Both the position numbers and the translations under genes were made by a program. The notes beneath the pieces are model-generated. The model was not told the DNA's origin and did not search any database. It saw nothing but the letters and a program-made list of their open reading frames with translations. This document shows, in pieces, positions 14,087 to 22,414 of a DNA stretch of 64,000 nucleotides (position 1 is the stretch's first letter; every line of letters starts with the position of its first letter). This DNA comes from CADCVT01 sp036389485. GTDB taxonomy: Bacteria; Actinomycetota; Thermoleophilia; Solirubrobacterales; Solirubrobacteraceae. The DNA lies in NCBI GenBank assembly GCA_036389485.1, contig DASVPR010000061.1:40054-104053 (forward strand), given 5' to 3'.

Positions 14087-15206
14087 CGCACGGACCGACA
14101 CGCTCACGCCGCCGCAGCGCGCCGACGACCAGATGCCGCTGCACGGCATCGACCACGTCGAGCTCTGGGTCGGCAACGCGGCCCAGGCGGCGTACTACTT
14201 CACGCGCGCCTTCGGCTTCACGGAGGTCGCCTACCGCGGGCTGGAGACCGGCAGCCGCGACCGCACCAGCCACGTGCTGCGGCAGGGCCGCGTCCGCCTC
14301 GTCCTGACCGGCACGCTCACCTCGAAGACCGACCTCGCGGAGCACCACCGCAGGCACGGCGACGGCGTGAAGGTGATCGCCCTCGGCGTGCCGGACGTGG
14401 CACGCGCGTACGAGGTGGCGACGTCGCGAGGAGCGACCGGCCTGCGCGAGCCGTGGGAGGAGCGCGACGAGCACGGCGTCGTCCGGTTCGCCGACATCGC
14501 GACGTACGGCGACACCGTCCACCGCTTCGTCGACCGCTCGGAGTACGAGGGCACGTTCCTCCCCGGGTTCGCCGACGTCGAGCACGAGCCCGAGAACGAG
14601 ATGCTCGTCGCCATCGACCACATCGTCGGCAACGTCGAGCTCGGCGCGATGGAGCAGTGGGTGTCCTACTACGAGGACGTCTTCGGGATGACCGAGATGA
14701 TCCACTTCTCCGACGAGGCGATCAGCACCGAGTACAGCGCGCTGATGTCGAAGGTCGTCACGAACGGGAACGGCCGCGTGAAGTTCCCGATCAATGAGCC
14801 GGCCGAGGGCAAGCGCAAGTCGCAGATCGACGAGTACCTGGAGTTCTACGAGGGCGCCGGCGCGCAGCACATCGCGCTGGCGACCCGCGACATCGTGGGC
14901 GTCGTCGCGGAGCTCACGAAGCGCGGCGTGAAGTTCCTGAAGACGCCCGAGACGTACTACGAGGAGGTCCCCGGTCGCGTCGGGGAGATCGACGAGGACC
15001 TCGAGGACCTCAAGCGGCTCGGCATCCTGGTCGACCGCGACGACGAGGGCTACCTGCTGCAGATCTTCACCAAGCCGCTCGGCGACCGCCCGACGATCTT
15101 CTTCGAGATCATCGAGCGCCACGGCGCGCGCGGCTTCGGCGAGGGCAACTTCAAGGCCCTGTTCGAGGCCATCGAGCGCGAGCAGGCCGCGAGGGGGAAT
15201 CTCTGA
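14067..15206 (+). CDS. hppD: 4-Hydroxyphenylpyruvate dioxygenase
   Basis: The 379-residue enzyme turns 4-hydroxyphenylpyruvate into homogentisate. It has two VOC halves: GIDHVELWVGNAAQAAYYF in the first, and the metal-binding second half. The iron ligands are His in IDHIVGNVELG, His in AQHIALATRDIV and Glu in PTIFFEIIERHG. The terminal RGFGEGNFKALFEAIEREQ helix is diagnostic. Length is typical. The GTG start lies inside the end of phhA, and the TGA overlaps the hmgA ATG by one base. The transaminase making its substrate is not in the window. Confidence 0.95.
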   Translation: MSTFSPDARTDTLTPPQRADDQMPLHGIDHVELWVGNAAQAAYYFTRAFGFTEVAYRGLETGSRDRTSHVLRQGRVRLVLTGTLTSKTDLAEHHRRHGDGVKVIALGVPDVARAYEVATSRGATGLREPWEERDEHGVVRFADIATYGDTVHRFVDRSEYEGTFLPGFADVEHEPENEMLVAIDHIVGNVELGAMEQWVSYYEDVFGMTEMIHFSDEAISTEYSALMSKVVTNGNGRVKFPINEPAEGKRKSQIDEYLEFYEGAGAQHIALATRDIVGVVAELTKRGVKFLKTPETYYEEVPGRVGEIDEDLEDLKRLGILVDRDDEGYLLQIFTKPLGDRPTIFFEIIERHGARGFGEGNFKALFEAIEREQAARGNL

Positions 15207-16390
15207 TGCGCTACGTGCAGATGGGCGAGGTGCCGCCCAAGCGGCACACGCAGGTCCGGGGCGACGACGGCCGCCTGCTGACCGAGGAGGTCATGGGCTA
15301 CGAGGGCTTCAGCGGGAACGAGTCGATCCTGCTGCACCTCGAGTCGCCGTGCCGCATCACCGACGTCGGGGAGTTCACGCCGCTGCGGATCGAGGAGTGG
15401 GTCCCGGAGACGCACGTCCACCGGCTGACCCACACCCAGCACGTCGAGCCGGAGGGCGACTGGGTCAGCGGCCGCAAGGTCCTGATGTTCAACAACGACG
15501 TCGAGATCGGGATCTGCAAGCCGGTCGAGGACCTCGACGCGTTCTACCGCTGCGGCGAGGGCGACGAGGTCTTCTTCGTGCAGGAGGGCTCCGGCACCGT
15601 CGAGACGACGTTCGGGACCCTGCGCTACGCGCGGCACGACTACATCGTCATCCCGCGCGGGACGACCTACCGCTTCCGGATGGACGACGGCCCGCAGAGC
15701 TGGCTGACGTTCTACACGCCCGGGGAGATCGAGACCCCGAACCGGTATCGCAACCGGTACGGGCAGCTGCTCGAGCACGCGCCGTTCAGCCAGCGCGACT
15801 TCCACCCGCCCGCCGAGCTCGTGACGCACACCGAGACCGGCGAGTTCGAGGTCGTCGTCAGGGTGCGCGGCGGGCTGCAGCGCTACGTCCTCGACTACCA
15901 CCCGCTCGACGTCGTCGGGTGGGACGGCTACGTGTACCCGTACACGTTCAACATCCACGACTTCGAGCCCAAGGCCGGGCGCCTGCACCAGCCGCCGCCG
16001 GCGCACCAGACCTTCCAGGGCCAGAACTTCGTGATCTGCTCGTTCTGCCCGCGGCTGCTGGACTGGGACCCGCTCGCCGTGCCGCTGCCCTACCACCACT
16101 CGAACCTCCAGTCCGAGGAGGTCATGTTCTACGCGGACGGCGACTACGCCGCGCGCAAGGGCGTCGACATCGGCTCGATCACCCTGCATCCGAGCGGCCT
16201 GCCGCACGGGCCGCAGCCGGGCGCCGTCGAGAAGTCGCTCGGGATGAAGGAGACGAACGAGCTCGCGGTGATGTGCGACACGTTCCGGCCGCTGCGGCTC
16301 ACGACGCTCGCCCGCGACCTCGACGACCCGAGCTACGCGTACAGCTGGAACCCCGACCGCGCGGGGGGCCGCGCCGAAGCCGCTGTCTGA
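15206..16390 (+). CDS. hmgA: Homogentisate 1,2-dioxygenase
   Basis: The 394-residue protein opens the ring of homogentisate to maleylacetoacetate. Family landmarks are LPYHHSNLQSEEVMFYADGD and the metal site around HPSGLPHGPQPG, within a double cupin core (GDEVFFVQEGSGTVETTFG, IVIPRGTTYRF). It belongs to the shorter actinobacterial group rather than the ~440-residue proteobacterial one. A GAGGGGGA ribosome site precedes the ATG. Its stop lies close to or inside the start region of fahA. Confidence 0.93.
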   Translation: MRYVQMGEVPPKRHTQVRGDDGRLLTEEVMGYEGFSGNESILLHLESPCRITDVGEFTPLRIEEWVPETHVHRLTHTQHVEPEGDWVSGRKVLMFNNDVEIGICKPVEDLDAFYRCGEGDEVFFVQEGSGTVETTFGTLRYARHDYIVIPRGTTYRFRMDDGPQSWLTFYTPGEIETPNRYRNRYGQLLEHAPFSQRDFHPPAELVTHTETGEFEVVVRVRGGLQRYVLDYHPLDVVGWDGYVYPYTFNIHDFEPKAGRLHQPPPAHQTFQGQNFVICSFCPRLLDWDPLAVPLPYHHSNLQSEEVMFYADGDYAARKGVDIGSITLHPSGLPHGPQPGAVEKSLGMKETNELAVMCDTFRPLRLTTLARDLDDPSYAYSWNPDRAGGRAEAAV

Positions 16391-17486
16391 GCGGCCGGAG
16401 GAGGGCCGCGGCCGGGCGCCGGAGGCGGGCGAGCGGGCGTTCGCATGGGGCGTCGTGCGGGCGCCCGGCGAGGCGCCGCAGCCGGCCGCGCGGATCGGCG
16501 ACGAGGCCGTGCTGCTGCGCGAGGTCGCGCCCGAGGGGCGGCTCGCCGACGCGGTCGCGGGCCAGCGGCTCAACGCGCTGATCGAGCTGGGGCCGCGCGC
16601 CTGGCGCGAACTGCGGCTGGCGGCGGAGGACGCGCCCGCCGCCGCGCGGATCCCGTGCGACTCGGTCGAGGCGCAGATGCCGGTGCGGGTCACCGACTAC
16701 GTCGACTTCTACGCGTCGCTCGAGCACGCGACGAACGTCGGGCGCCTCTTCCGCCACGACGGCGACCCGCTGCCGCCCAACTGGCGCCACCTGCCGATCG
16801 GCTACCACGGCCGGTCCTCGACGGTGGTCGTCAGCGGGACCGAGGTGCGGCGGCCGCGCGGCCAGGTCCCGCTCGGCGACGGCCGCACCGAGCTGACCGC
16901 CACCCGCGCGCTCGACTTCGAGTGCGAGCTCGGGTTCGTCTGCGGCCCGTCGACGCGCGTCGGCGAGAGCATCGGCGTCGACGACGCCGTGCCGCGCATC
17001 TTCGGCTTCGTGCTGCTCAACGACTGGAGCGCGCGCGACGTCCAGGCGTTCGAGTCCACCCCGCTCGGCCCGTTCCTGGGCAAGTCGTTCATGACGTCGA
17101 TCTCGCCCTGGATCGTGCCGCCCGACGCGCTCCCGCGCATCCCGCCGCGCGCCCAGGAGCCCGAGCCCCTGCCGTACCTGCGCGCGAGCGACGCGTGGGC
17201 GCTCGACCTCGAGCTCACCGTCACGATCAACGGCGAGGAGGTCACGCGGACGAACGCGAGCCACCTCTACTGGACGCCCGCGCAGATGCTCGCGCACGCC
17301 ACCGTCAACGGCGCCGCGCTGACCGCCGGCGACCTGTTCGGGACGGGCACGATCTCGGGCCCCGACGAGGGGTCCCTCGGCTGCCTGCTCGAGCGCTACC
17401 GCGGCGAGCGCTGGCTCGCCGACGGCGACGAGGTCGTGATCAGCGCTCCGGCGGTCGGCGAGGTGCGAGGCCGCGTGTGCGCCTGA
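16383..17486 (+). CDS. fahA: Fumarylacetoacetase (start uncertain)
   Basis: The protein matches fumarylacetoacetate hydrolase, which ends tyrosine breakdown with fumarate and acetoacetate. Motifs are YVDFYASLEHATNVGRLFR (metal Asp), WRHLPIGYHGRSSTVV, DFECELGFVCG (metal Glu pair) and LLNDWSARDVQ. The family N-terminus includes the strand AFAWGVVRAPG, which lies upstream of the only standard start, GTG 16455. No ATG, GTG or TTG exists in frame between the stop at 16269 and 16455. I therefore propose CTG 16383, which overlaps the hmgA stop, giving 367 residues. GTG 16455 remains the alternative. Confidence 0.85.
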   Translation: MSERPEEGRGRAPEAGERAFAWGVVRAPGEAPQPAARIGDEAVLLREVAPEGRLADAVAGQRLNALIELGPRAWRELRLAAEDAPAAARIPCDSVEAQMPVRVTDYVDFYASLEHATNVGRLFRHDGDPLPPNWRHLPIGYHGRSSTVVVSGTEVRRPRGQVPLGDGRTELTATRALDFECELGFVCGPSTRVGESIGVDDAVPRIFGFVLLNDWSARDVQAFESTPLGPFLGKSFMTSISPWIVPPDALPRIPPRAQEPEPLPYLRASDAWALDLELTVTINGEEVTRTNASHLYWTPAQMLAHATVNGAALTAGDLFGTGTISGPDEGSLGCLLERYRGERWLADGDEVVISAPAVGEVRGRVCA

Positions 17487-17784
17487 GCCGCCGCCACGCC
17501 CACACGACGCCGGCGACGACGATCGCCGGCGCGAGCATGTAGCCGATCAGCAGCGGCACGTAGGCGTCGTCCACCAGCCGCTCGTAGCCGCTGGGGTCCT
17601 CCTCGTACTCGCCGAGCGCGGTGACGAGCGCGTACATCGTGTGGAGCGCGCCGGCCGCCGCCGCGACCAGCCCCGCGAAGACGCCCGCGAGGACCGATCC
17701 CGTCCACGCCTTCGCCAGCCAGCCGACGAAGGCGCAGCCGAGCCCGAACCCGGCGAGCATCGGGATCGCGACGGCCCAGTCCAT
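17440..17784 (-). CDS. Small multi-pass membrane protein
   Basis: The 114-residue product has three hydrophobic helices, starting with MDWAVAIPMLAGFGLGCAFVGWL and a second GSVLAGVFAGLVAAAAG. It ends with an Arg-rich cytoplasmic tail. The ATG overlaps the stop of the CDP-alcohol transferase gene (ATGA), so it is coupled to lipid synthesis. Its end overlaps the convergent fahA by 47 nt. No family recognised. Confidence 0.7.
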   Translation of the reverse strand: MDWAVAIPMLAGFGLGCAFVGWLAKAWTGSVLAGVFAGLVAAAAGALHTMYALVTALGEYEEDPSGYERLVDDAYVPLLIGYMLAPAIVVAGVVWAWRRLRRTRGLAPRRPPER

Positions 17785-18482
17785 CAGGCGGCCGCCGGGG
17801 TCGTGTCGCGCACCTTCCCCGCCGGCTCGCGTGCCGCGAGGACCCTGAGGTTCTTCGCCGCGCGCGCGGCGAGCGCGAGCACCATCACCGTCGCGCAGCC
17901 GAGGCCGATCACGTCGAGGATCGTGACGTCGAGGCCCGCCACCTCGCCGCCGAGCCCGGCCCCGAGGGCGAGCGCGGTGTTCAGCCCGATGAGCACGATG
18001 CGGATCTCGGTCGGGCCGACGCGCCCGTAGCCGAGGTCGAAGCGGCCGAATGCCGAGGTCTCGAGGTAGGTGTTGATCGACAGCAGCAGGTAGGCCACCG
18101 CGATCGCCAGGCCGGTCGCCAGGAGCATGTGCGGCGAGAGGCCGAGCCCGATGCAGATGATCGCGGTCGCGAACGCGTCGACGAGATGATCGAGGTAGTA
18201 GCCGTACGTCGGGCGCTCGATGCGGCGGAACCGCGCGAGCGTCCCGTCGAGCGAGTCGCCGAGCCAGTGCACGACGAGCAGCGCGCTCGCCGCCCACAGC
18301 AGCGCCGGATGGTCGTTCGAGAGCAGGTACGCCCCCGCGATCCCCAGCGCGGCGAGGACGCCGAGCGCGGTCAGGTGGTCGGGCAGCACGCGCGCGGGCA
18401 GCCGCGCCGCGAGCGACTTCAGCACCCGTTCCTCCGGCGCGGCGAGCAGGAAGGTCTTGTTACGGGTCGCTTCGGCGGGCAT
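17784..18482 (-). CDS. CDP-alcohol phosphatidyltransferase family protein
   Basis: The 232-residue membrane protein carries the full CDP-alcohol motif D-x2-D-G-x2-A-R-x8-G-x3-D-x3-D in GDSLDGTLARF...YGYYLDHLVD. It also has five to six transmembrane helices. Enzymes of the family swap CMP for an alcohol to make phospholipid head groups; the acceptor cannot be told here. GGAGAGGAG precedes ATG 18482, so the upstream ATG at 18506 is rejected. A near-consensus promoter with two related operator sites lies upstream, implying regulated expression. Confidence 0.88.
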   Translation of the reverse strand: MPAEATRNKTFLLAAPEERVLKSLAARLPARVLPDHLTALGVLAALGIAGAYLLSNDHPALLWAASALLVVHWLGDSLDGTLARFRRIERPTYGYYLDHLVDAFATAIICIGLGLSPHMLLATGLAIAVAYLLLSINTYLETSAFGRFDLGYGRVGPTEIRIVLIGLNTALALGAGLGGEVAGLDVTILDVIGLGCATVMVLALAARAAKNLRVLAAREPAGKVRDTTPAAA

Positions 18483-18498
18483 GGTTCTCCTCTCCTTG

Positions 18499-18544
18499 TT
18501 GACCATCGGTAGACAGTGTAGCGGGCTTGTCGACCGTTGGTCAA
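18499..18544. promoter_or_regulatory. Pair of similar operator sites flanking that promoter
   Basis: TTGACCATCGGT (18499-18510, plus) and TTGACCAACGGTC (18544-18532, minus) share TTGACCAWCGGT in opposite orientation. One covers the -35 element and the other lies downstream of the -10. This is the layout of a repressor acting at two sites. No regulator gene is adjacent. Confidence 0.55.
18515..18544 (-). promoter_or_regulatory. Promoter of the CDP-alcohol transferase gene
   Basis: On the minus strand TTGACC (18544-18539) and TACACT (18520-18515) are 18 bp apart, 33 bp before the ribosome-site-supported ATG. Confidence 0.7.
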
Positions 18545-18569
18545 GAGAGGCCGCGATAGGTTCATCGCC

Positions 18570-19622
18570 ATGACCGACTGGGACCGCGTGAAGGACCTCG
18601 AGGTGCGGATCGACGACTACGCGCTGGAGCGGCTGGAGGAGGACGTCTCGAGCCACTTCAACCGCGTCTCGACCGTGATCCGGATGTGGGGCGCCGGCGA
18701 GGAGGGCATCGGCGAGGACGTCGTCTACGACGCGGTCGACCACGACGCCGCGCAGGACGCCGGGCCGATCCTGCCGCTCACCGGCCACTGGACGCTCGAG
18801 GGCTTCTCGAACCACCTCGCGGGCCTCGACCTCTTCCCCGGCAAGCCGCCGGAGCGCGACGTCAGCCGCCTCTACCGCCGCTACGCCTACGAGTCCGCGG
18901 CGCTCGACCTCGCGCTGCGCCAGGCCGGCACGTCCCTGCACGAGCAGGTCGGCCGCGAGCCGAGGCCGCTCACGTACGTCGTCTCCCTGCGCCTCGGCGA
19001 GCCGCCGTCGCTCGACCCGGTCACGAGCCGCCTCGCGCGCTACCCCGGCCTGCGGTTCAAGCTCGACCCGACCGCGTCCTGGACCGACGAGCTGGTGGCG
19101 GCGCTCAAACAGACAGGCGCCGTCGACTCCTTCGACTTCAAGGGCCACTACAAGGGCACGGTCGTCGACAACCCGCCGGACGTCGCCCTCTACCGCCGCG
19201 TCGTCGAGCCGTTCCCGGAGGCGTGGATCGAGGACCCGCATCTCGACGACGACGTCCAGGAGTACCTGAGGCCCCACCGCGACCGCATCACCTGGGACGC
19301 CCCGATCCACGGCATCGCCGACATCGAGGCGCTCCCGTTCCCCCCGCGAATGGTGAACGTGAAGCCGTCCCGCGTCGGCTCGCTGAAGGAGCTGTTCGCC
19401 ACCTACGCCTACTGCGACGAGCACGACATCGGCATGTACGGCGGCGGGCAGTTCGAGCTCGGCCCGGGCCGCGGCCAGATCCAGCTGCTCGCCTCGATCT
19501 ACCACCCCGACACGCCGAACGACGTCTCACCCAGCGGCTTCCACTCGCCCGACCCGCCGCCCGGGATCCCGACGAGCCCGCTGCCGCCGCAGGCCCACGA
19601 GCGCGGCTTCCGCTGGGGCTGA
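18570..19622 (+). CDS. Enolase-superfamily (mandelate racemase/muconate-like) protein
   Basis: The 350-residue product looks like a divergent enolase-superfamily enzyme. Its C-terminal barrel shows FKLDPTASWTDELVAAL, SFDFKGHYKGTVVD, EAWIEDPHLDDDVQ (acidic metal ligands), ITWDAPIHGIADIEAL and MVNVKPSRVGSLKEL. The KxK-type base of the second strand is not clear, so activity cannot be assigned to a known subgroup. The ATG is preceded by TAGGTT at 7 nt (leaderless pattern). It is divergent from the CDP-alcohol transferase gene and shares its control region. Confidence 0.65.
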   Translation: MTDWDRVKDLEVRIDDYALERLEEDVSSHFNRVSTVIRMWGAGEEGIGEDVVYDAVDHDAAQDAGPILPLTGHWTLEGFSNHLAGLDLFPGKPPERDVSRLYRRYAYESAALDLALRQAGTSLHEQVGREPRPLTYVVSLRLGEPPSLDPVTSRLARYPGLRFKLDPTASWTDELVAALKQTGAVDSFDFKGHYKGTVVDNPPDVALYRRVVEPFPEAWIEDPHLDDDVQEYLRPHRDRITWDAPIHGIADIEALPFPPRMVNVKPSRVGSLKELFATYAYCDEHDIGMYGGGQFELGPGRGQIQLLASIYHPDTPNDVSPSGFHSPDPPPGIPTSPLPPQAHERGFRWG

Positions 19623-19661
19623 AGCCCGCAAGACATCGGCTCCCGGTGCGTTGGTGCCGGT

Positions 19662-21743
19662 ATGCGCCGCGCACTGCTCCTCGCCGTCCTGCTCGTCCTC
19701 GCCCTGCCCGCGGTCGCCGCGGCGGCGGAGCCCGAGGGCTCCGTGTGGACCGAGGACTACATCGACACCGAGGAGCGCTCCGACGGCGGCCCCACCCTCC
19801 ACGCGGACATCATGCGCCCGGAGGGGATGGCCGACGACGTCAAGACGCCGGTGATCATGGTCGTCAGCCCGTACACGAACCACTCCGGCGGCCCGCTGGA
19901 CCCGGATCCGGCCGAGCGGCCGTCCTCGCGCTTCAACGACTTCGTCGAGGAGGCGAAGCTGATGGAGCGCGGCTACACCTACGTGATCGTCGACCTCCGC
20001 GGCACGGGCGGCAGCGACGGCTGCAACGACTGGGGCGGGCCGGGCGAGCAGGCGGACGTCAAGGAGGCGGTCGAGTGGGCCGCCCGGCAGGAGTGGTCCA
20101 ACGGCCGCGTCGGCCTGTACGGCAAGTCGTACGACGGCTGGACGGGCCTGATGGCGCTCGCGCAGCGCCCCGAGGGGCTCGCCGCCGTCGTCTCCCAGGA
20201 GCCCGTCGTCGACGGCTACCGCTACCTCTACATGAACCGCGTGCCGTTCTCGAACCGCCTCAGCACGCCCGCCCTGTTCCAGGTCATCGACGCGCAGCCC
20301 GGCCACCCGCTCGACGACCCGCAGTACCAGTACTCGTCGCTCCCGAAGGACCCGGCCTGCTACGAGGCGAACGTCGCCGACCAGCAGAACCCGGACCCGA
20401 ACTCGGACTTCTGGAAGCCGCGCAACCTCGTCGACGCGGTGAAGGGCAACACGACCCCGACCTTCATGATGGCCGGCTTCCTGGAGGACAACACGAAGCC
20501 CGACCACGTCTGGGCGCTGTGGAACAACCTCGCCGGCACCGAGAACCGCGGCCTGTTCGGCCAGTGGGACCACGTGCGCGGCACGGACCGGGGCGCCGAG
20601 GACGGCGACGAGGAGTTCGCGGGGAAGCACCTCATCGGCCGCGCCGGCTTCGCCCAGGAGGCCGCCCGGTTCTTCGACCGCCACGTCAAGGGCCTTCCGC
20701 CCGCCGAGGCGCCGACCCACCTGGACCCGAAGATCGTCGTGCAGTCCAACGACGGCGGCTACCGCTCCGAGCAGCAGTGGCCGCCGGCCGACGCGGTCAA
20801 GCTGCGGTCGGCCCTCATCGGGGGCAGCTACGTCGACGACGGCGGGAACAACGGCACCGGCACCGAGGACTCCGGGGACGGGCTGTGGACGTTCTCGCCG
20901 CCGCTCGGGCACACGGTGCACATGGCCGGCGCGCCCGTGATCGACCTCGTGGCGACGACCAGCGACGCGGACGCGAACCTCGTGGCCGACGTCTACGACG
21001 TCTCGCCCGACCAGCAAGCGACGCTCGTGAGCCGCGGCGCGTACCTCATCCCCGGCAACGGCCGCCACGTGTTCGAGCTGTACGCCGAGGACTGGCGCTT
21101 CGAGGCGGGCCACCGCATCGGGGTGCTCCTCACCGACTCGAACGCGGAGTGGTTCGACCACCAGCCGTCCGACGCCGAGGTCACCGTCGGGCCCGCGAGC
21201 ATCGACCTTCCGTTCCTGCCCGCGCCGCGCGCGAACGACCTGGAGGGCAAGCGCTCGCTGAAGCTGCGCGAGTACCTGATCGAGGCGCCGTTCCCGGTCG
21301 ACGCCGGCACCGTCGCCGAGCGCACGGCGTCGTCGTTCGCGGTGCCGGCACGGCCGCCGGAGCCGAGCGGCGGGGACACGAGCGAGCCCCCCGCGGCCGC
21401 GCCCGGCCCCGTGGGCGTGGCGCCGATCGCCGGGCGCGCCCGCGCCGGGCGCCCCGGGCGGCTGACCATCCGGCTGCGCGTGCGGCGGGTCCGCCGGACG
21501 CGGCAGTTCACGATCTTCGGCCGCGCTCCGTCGGGCGCCCGGGTGAACATCCGGCTCGTCCGCAACGGGCACGCGCTCCTCGCGCGCGGCACCATCGCCC
21601 GGCGCGGCCGGTACCGCATGGTGTTCCGCACCAAGCGCGGCGGGCGCTTCCGGGCGGTCGTGTCCGCGCGGTCGGGCGACGGGTTCTTCACGGTCCGCAC
21701 CCCGCTGCGCACGCTGCGGCGCATCCGCGCGGCCCGGCGGTAG
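19662..21743 (+). CDS. Secreted CocE/NonD (S15-type) hydrolase
   Basis: The 693-residue protein has a signal peptide (residues 1-22, AAAAEPEG). It then has an X-Pro dipeptidyl-peptidase/CocE-type alpha/beta hydrolase: YVIVDLRGTGGSDGCNDWGG and the nucleophile Ser in VGLYGKSYDGWTGLMA. The Asp/His side follows in the GQWDHVRG region, then a jelly-roll domain (HTVHMAGAPVIDLVAT). The last ~120 residues form a Pro linker and a basic Arg-rich beta domain that the family normally lacks. Such enzymes hydrolyse peptides, esters or beta-lactams. Confidence 0.85.
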   Translation: MRRALLLAVLLVLALPAVAAAAEPEGSVWTEDYIDTEERSDGGPTLHADIMRPEGMADDVKTPVIMVVSPYTNHSGGPLDPDPAERPSSRFNDFVEEAKLMERGYTYVIVDLRGTGGSDGCNDWGGPGEQADVKEAVEWAARQEWSNGRVGLYGKSYDGWTGLMALAQRPEGLAAVVSQEPVVDGYRYLYMNRVPFSNRLSTPALFQVIDAQPGHPLDDPQYQYSSLPKDPACYEANVADQQNPDPNSDFWKPRNLVDAVKGNTTPTFMMAGFLEDNTKPDHVWALWNNLAGTENRGLFGQWDHVRGTDRGAEDGDEEFAGKHLIGRAGFAQEAARFFDRHVKGLPPAEAPTHLDPKIVVQSNDGGYRSEQQWPPADAVKLRSALIGGSYVDDGGNNGTGTEDSGDGLWTFSPPLGHTVHMAGAPVIDLVATTSDADANLVADVYDVSPDQQATLVSRGAYLIPGNGRHVFELYAEDWRFEAGHRIGVLLTDSNAEWFDHQPSDAEVTVGPASIDLPFLPAPRANDLEGKRSLKLREYLIEAPFPVDAGTVAERTASSFAVPARPPEPSGGDTSEPPAAAPGPVGVAPIAGRARAGRPGRLTIRLRVRRVRRTRQFTIFGRAPSGARVNIRLVRNGHALLARGTIARRGRYRMVFRTKRGGRFRAVVSARSGDGFFTVRTPLRTLRRIRAARR

Positions 21744-21744
21744 C

Positions 21745-22281
21745 TCACACGTCGGCGAACTGGATCTCGTCGATCGGCTCGACGAGCAGGTTCGAGAGGC
21801 CCGCGGCCACGAGCGCCTCCGCGACCGGCGCGGTGACGAACGTCAGCTCGGTCTCCGCCGGCCGGAAGACCTCGGAGCCGTCCCACGTCGACGGGTCGAA
21901 GCGCAGGCCGCGGAGGCCCGGCGACGGCTGTCCCGCCGGGGTCATCGCCGGGAGGGTCGTCGGCTCGCTGAGCGCGCGGTCGACCGGGCCCGAGCGGCCG
22001 GCGACGTCGAGCGCGACGTAGGACTCGTCCACGGCGCCGTCGCGCAGCACGATGCGCGCGGCGACCGGCGCGAACCCGCTCCGCCCCTCGAGGACCGCGG
22101 CCACGCGGGGCGAGATCAGCATCCCCGCCGACGACGTGCTGAGGACGTCGGCCCGCTTCCGGCCCGACTCCTGGACGAACCGGAGCACCTTCCCGCCGCC
22201 GGAGCGCCCCCGTGGCCGGACGTGCAGCACGCCGCGGTCGAAGGCCGGCGAGATGCGAAAGAAGGTGCGCCAGTCGTTCAC
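21745..22281 (-). CDS. Imm11-like (DUF1629) immunity-type protein without a toxin partner
   Basis: The 178-residue product follows the Imm11 pattern: MLISPRVAAVLE for the second strand-helix, a central SYVALDVAGRSGPVDRALSE and the end ELTFVTAPVAEALVAAGLSN followed by an LLVEP strand. Imm11-type proteins are normally encoded beside polymorphic toxins. Here the neighbours are a secreted hydrolase (convergent) and a thiolase, and neither is a toxin. It is either an orphan immunity gene or a member of the fold with another role. The GTG start has no clear ribosome site. Confidence 0.6.
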   Translation of the reverse strand: MNDWRTFFRISPAFDRGVLHVRPRGRSGGGKVLRFVQESGRKRADVLSTSSAGMLISPRVAAVLEGRSGFAPVAARIVLRDGAVDESYVALDVAGRSGPVDRALSEPTTLPAMTPAGQPSPGLRGLRFDPSTWDGSEVFRPAETELTFVTAPVAEALVAAGLSNLLVEPIDEIQFADV

Positions 22282-22414
22282 GTCATCTGGAACTCTGCCC
22301 GGCTCGTTGAGGTAGTTCTCTCGGCGAGGGCTACCACTACGCCCGCCCGACCACCCCTGCCGCCGTGAGCGAGCTGCTCAGGCGACAGGAGGTCGGGGAC
22401 GCGCCCGGCGGGGG

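Noticed and set aside
18686..22021. A 1111-codon plus-strand open frame
   Set aside because: It is the +2 shadow of the enolase-like and CocE genes, with Arg/Pro/Ala-rich nonsense sequence.
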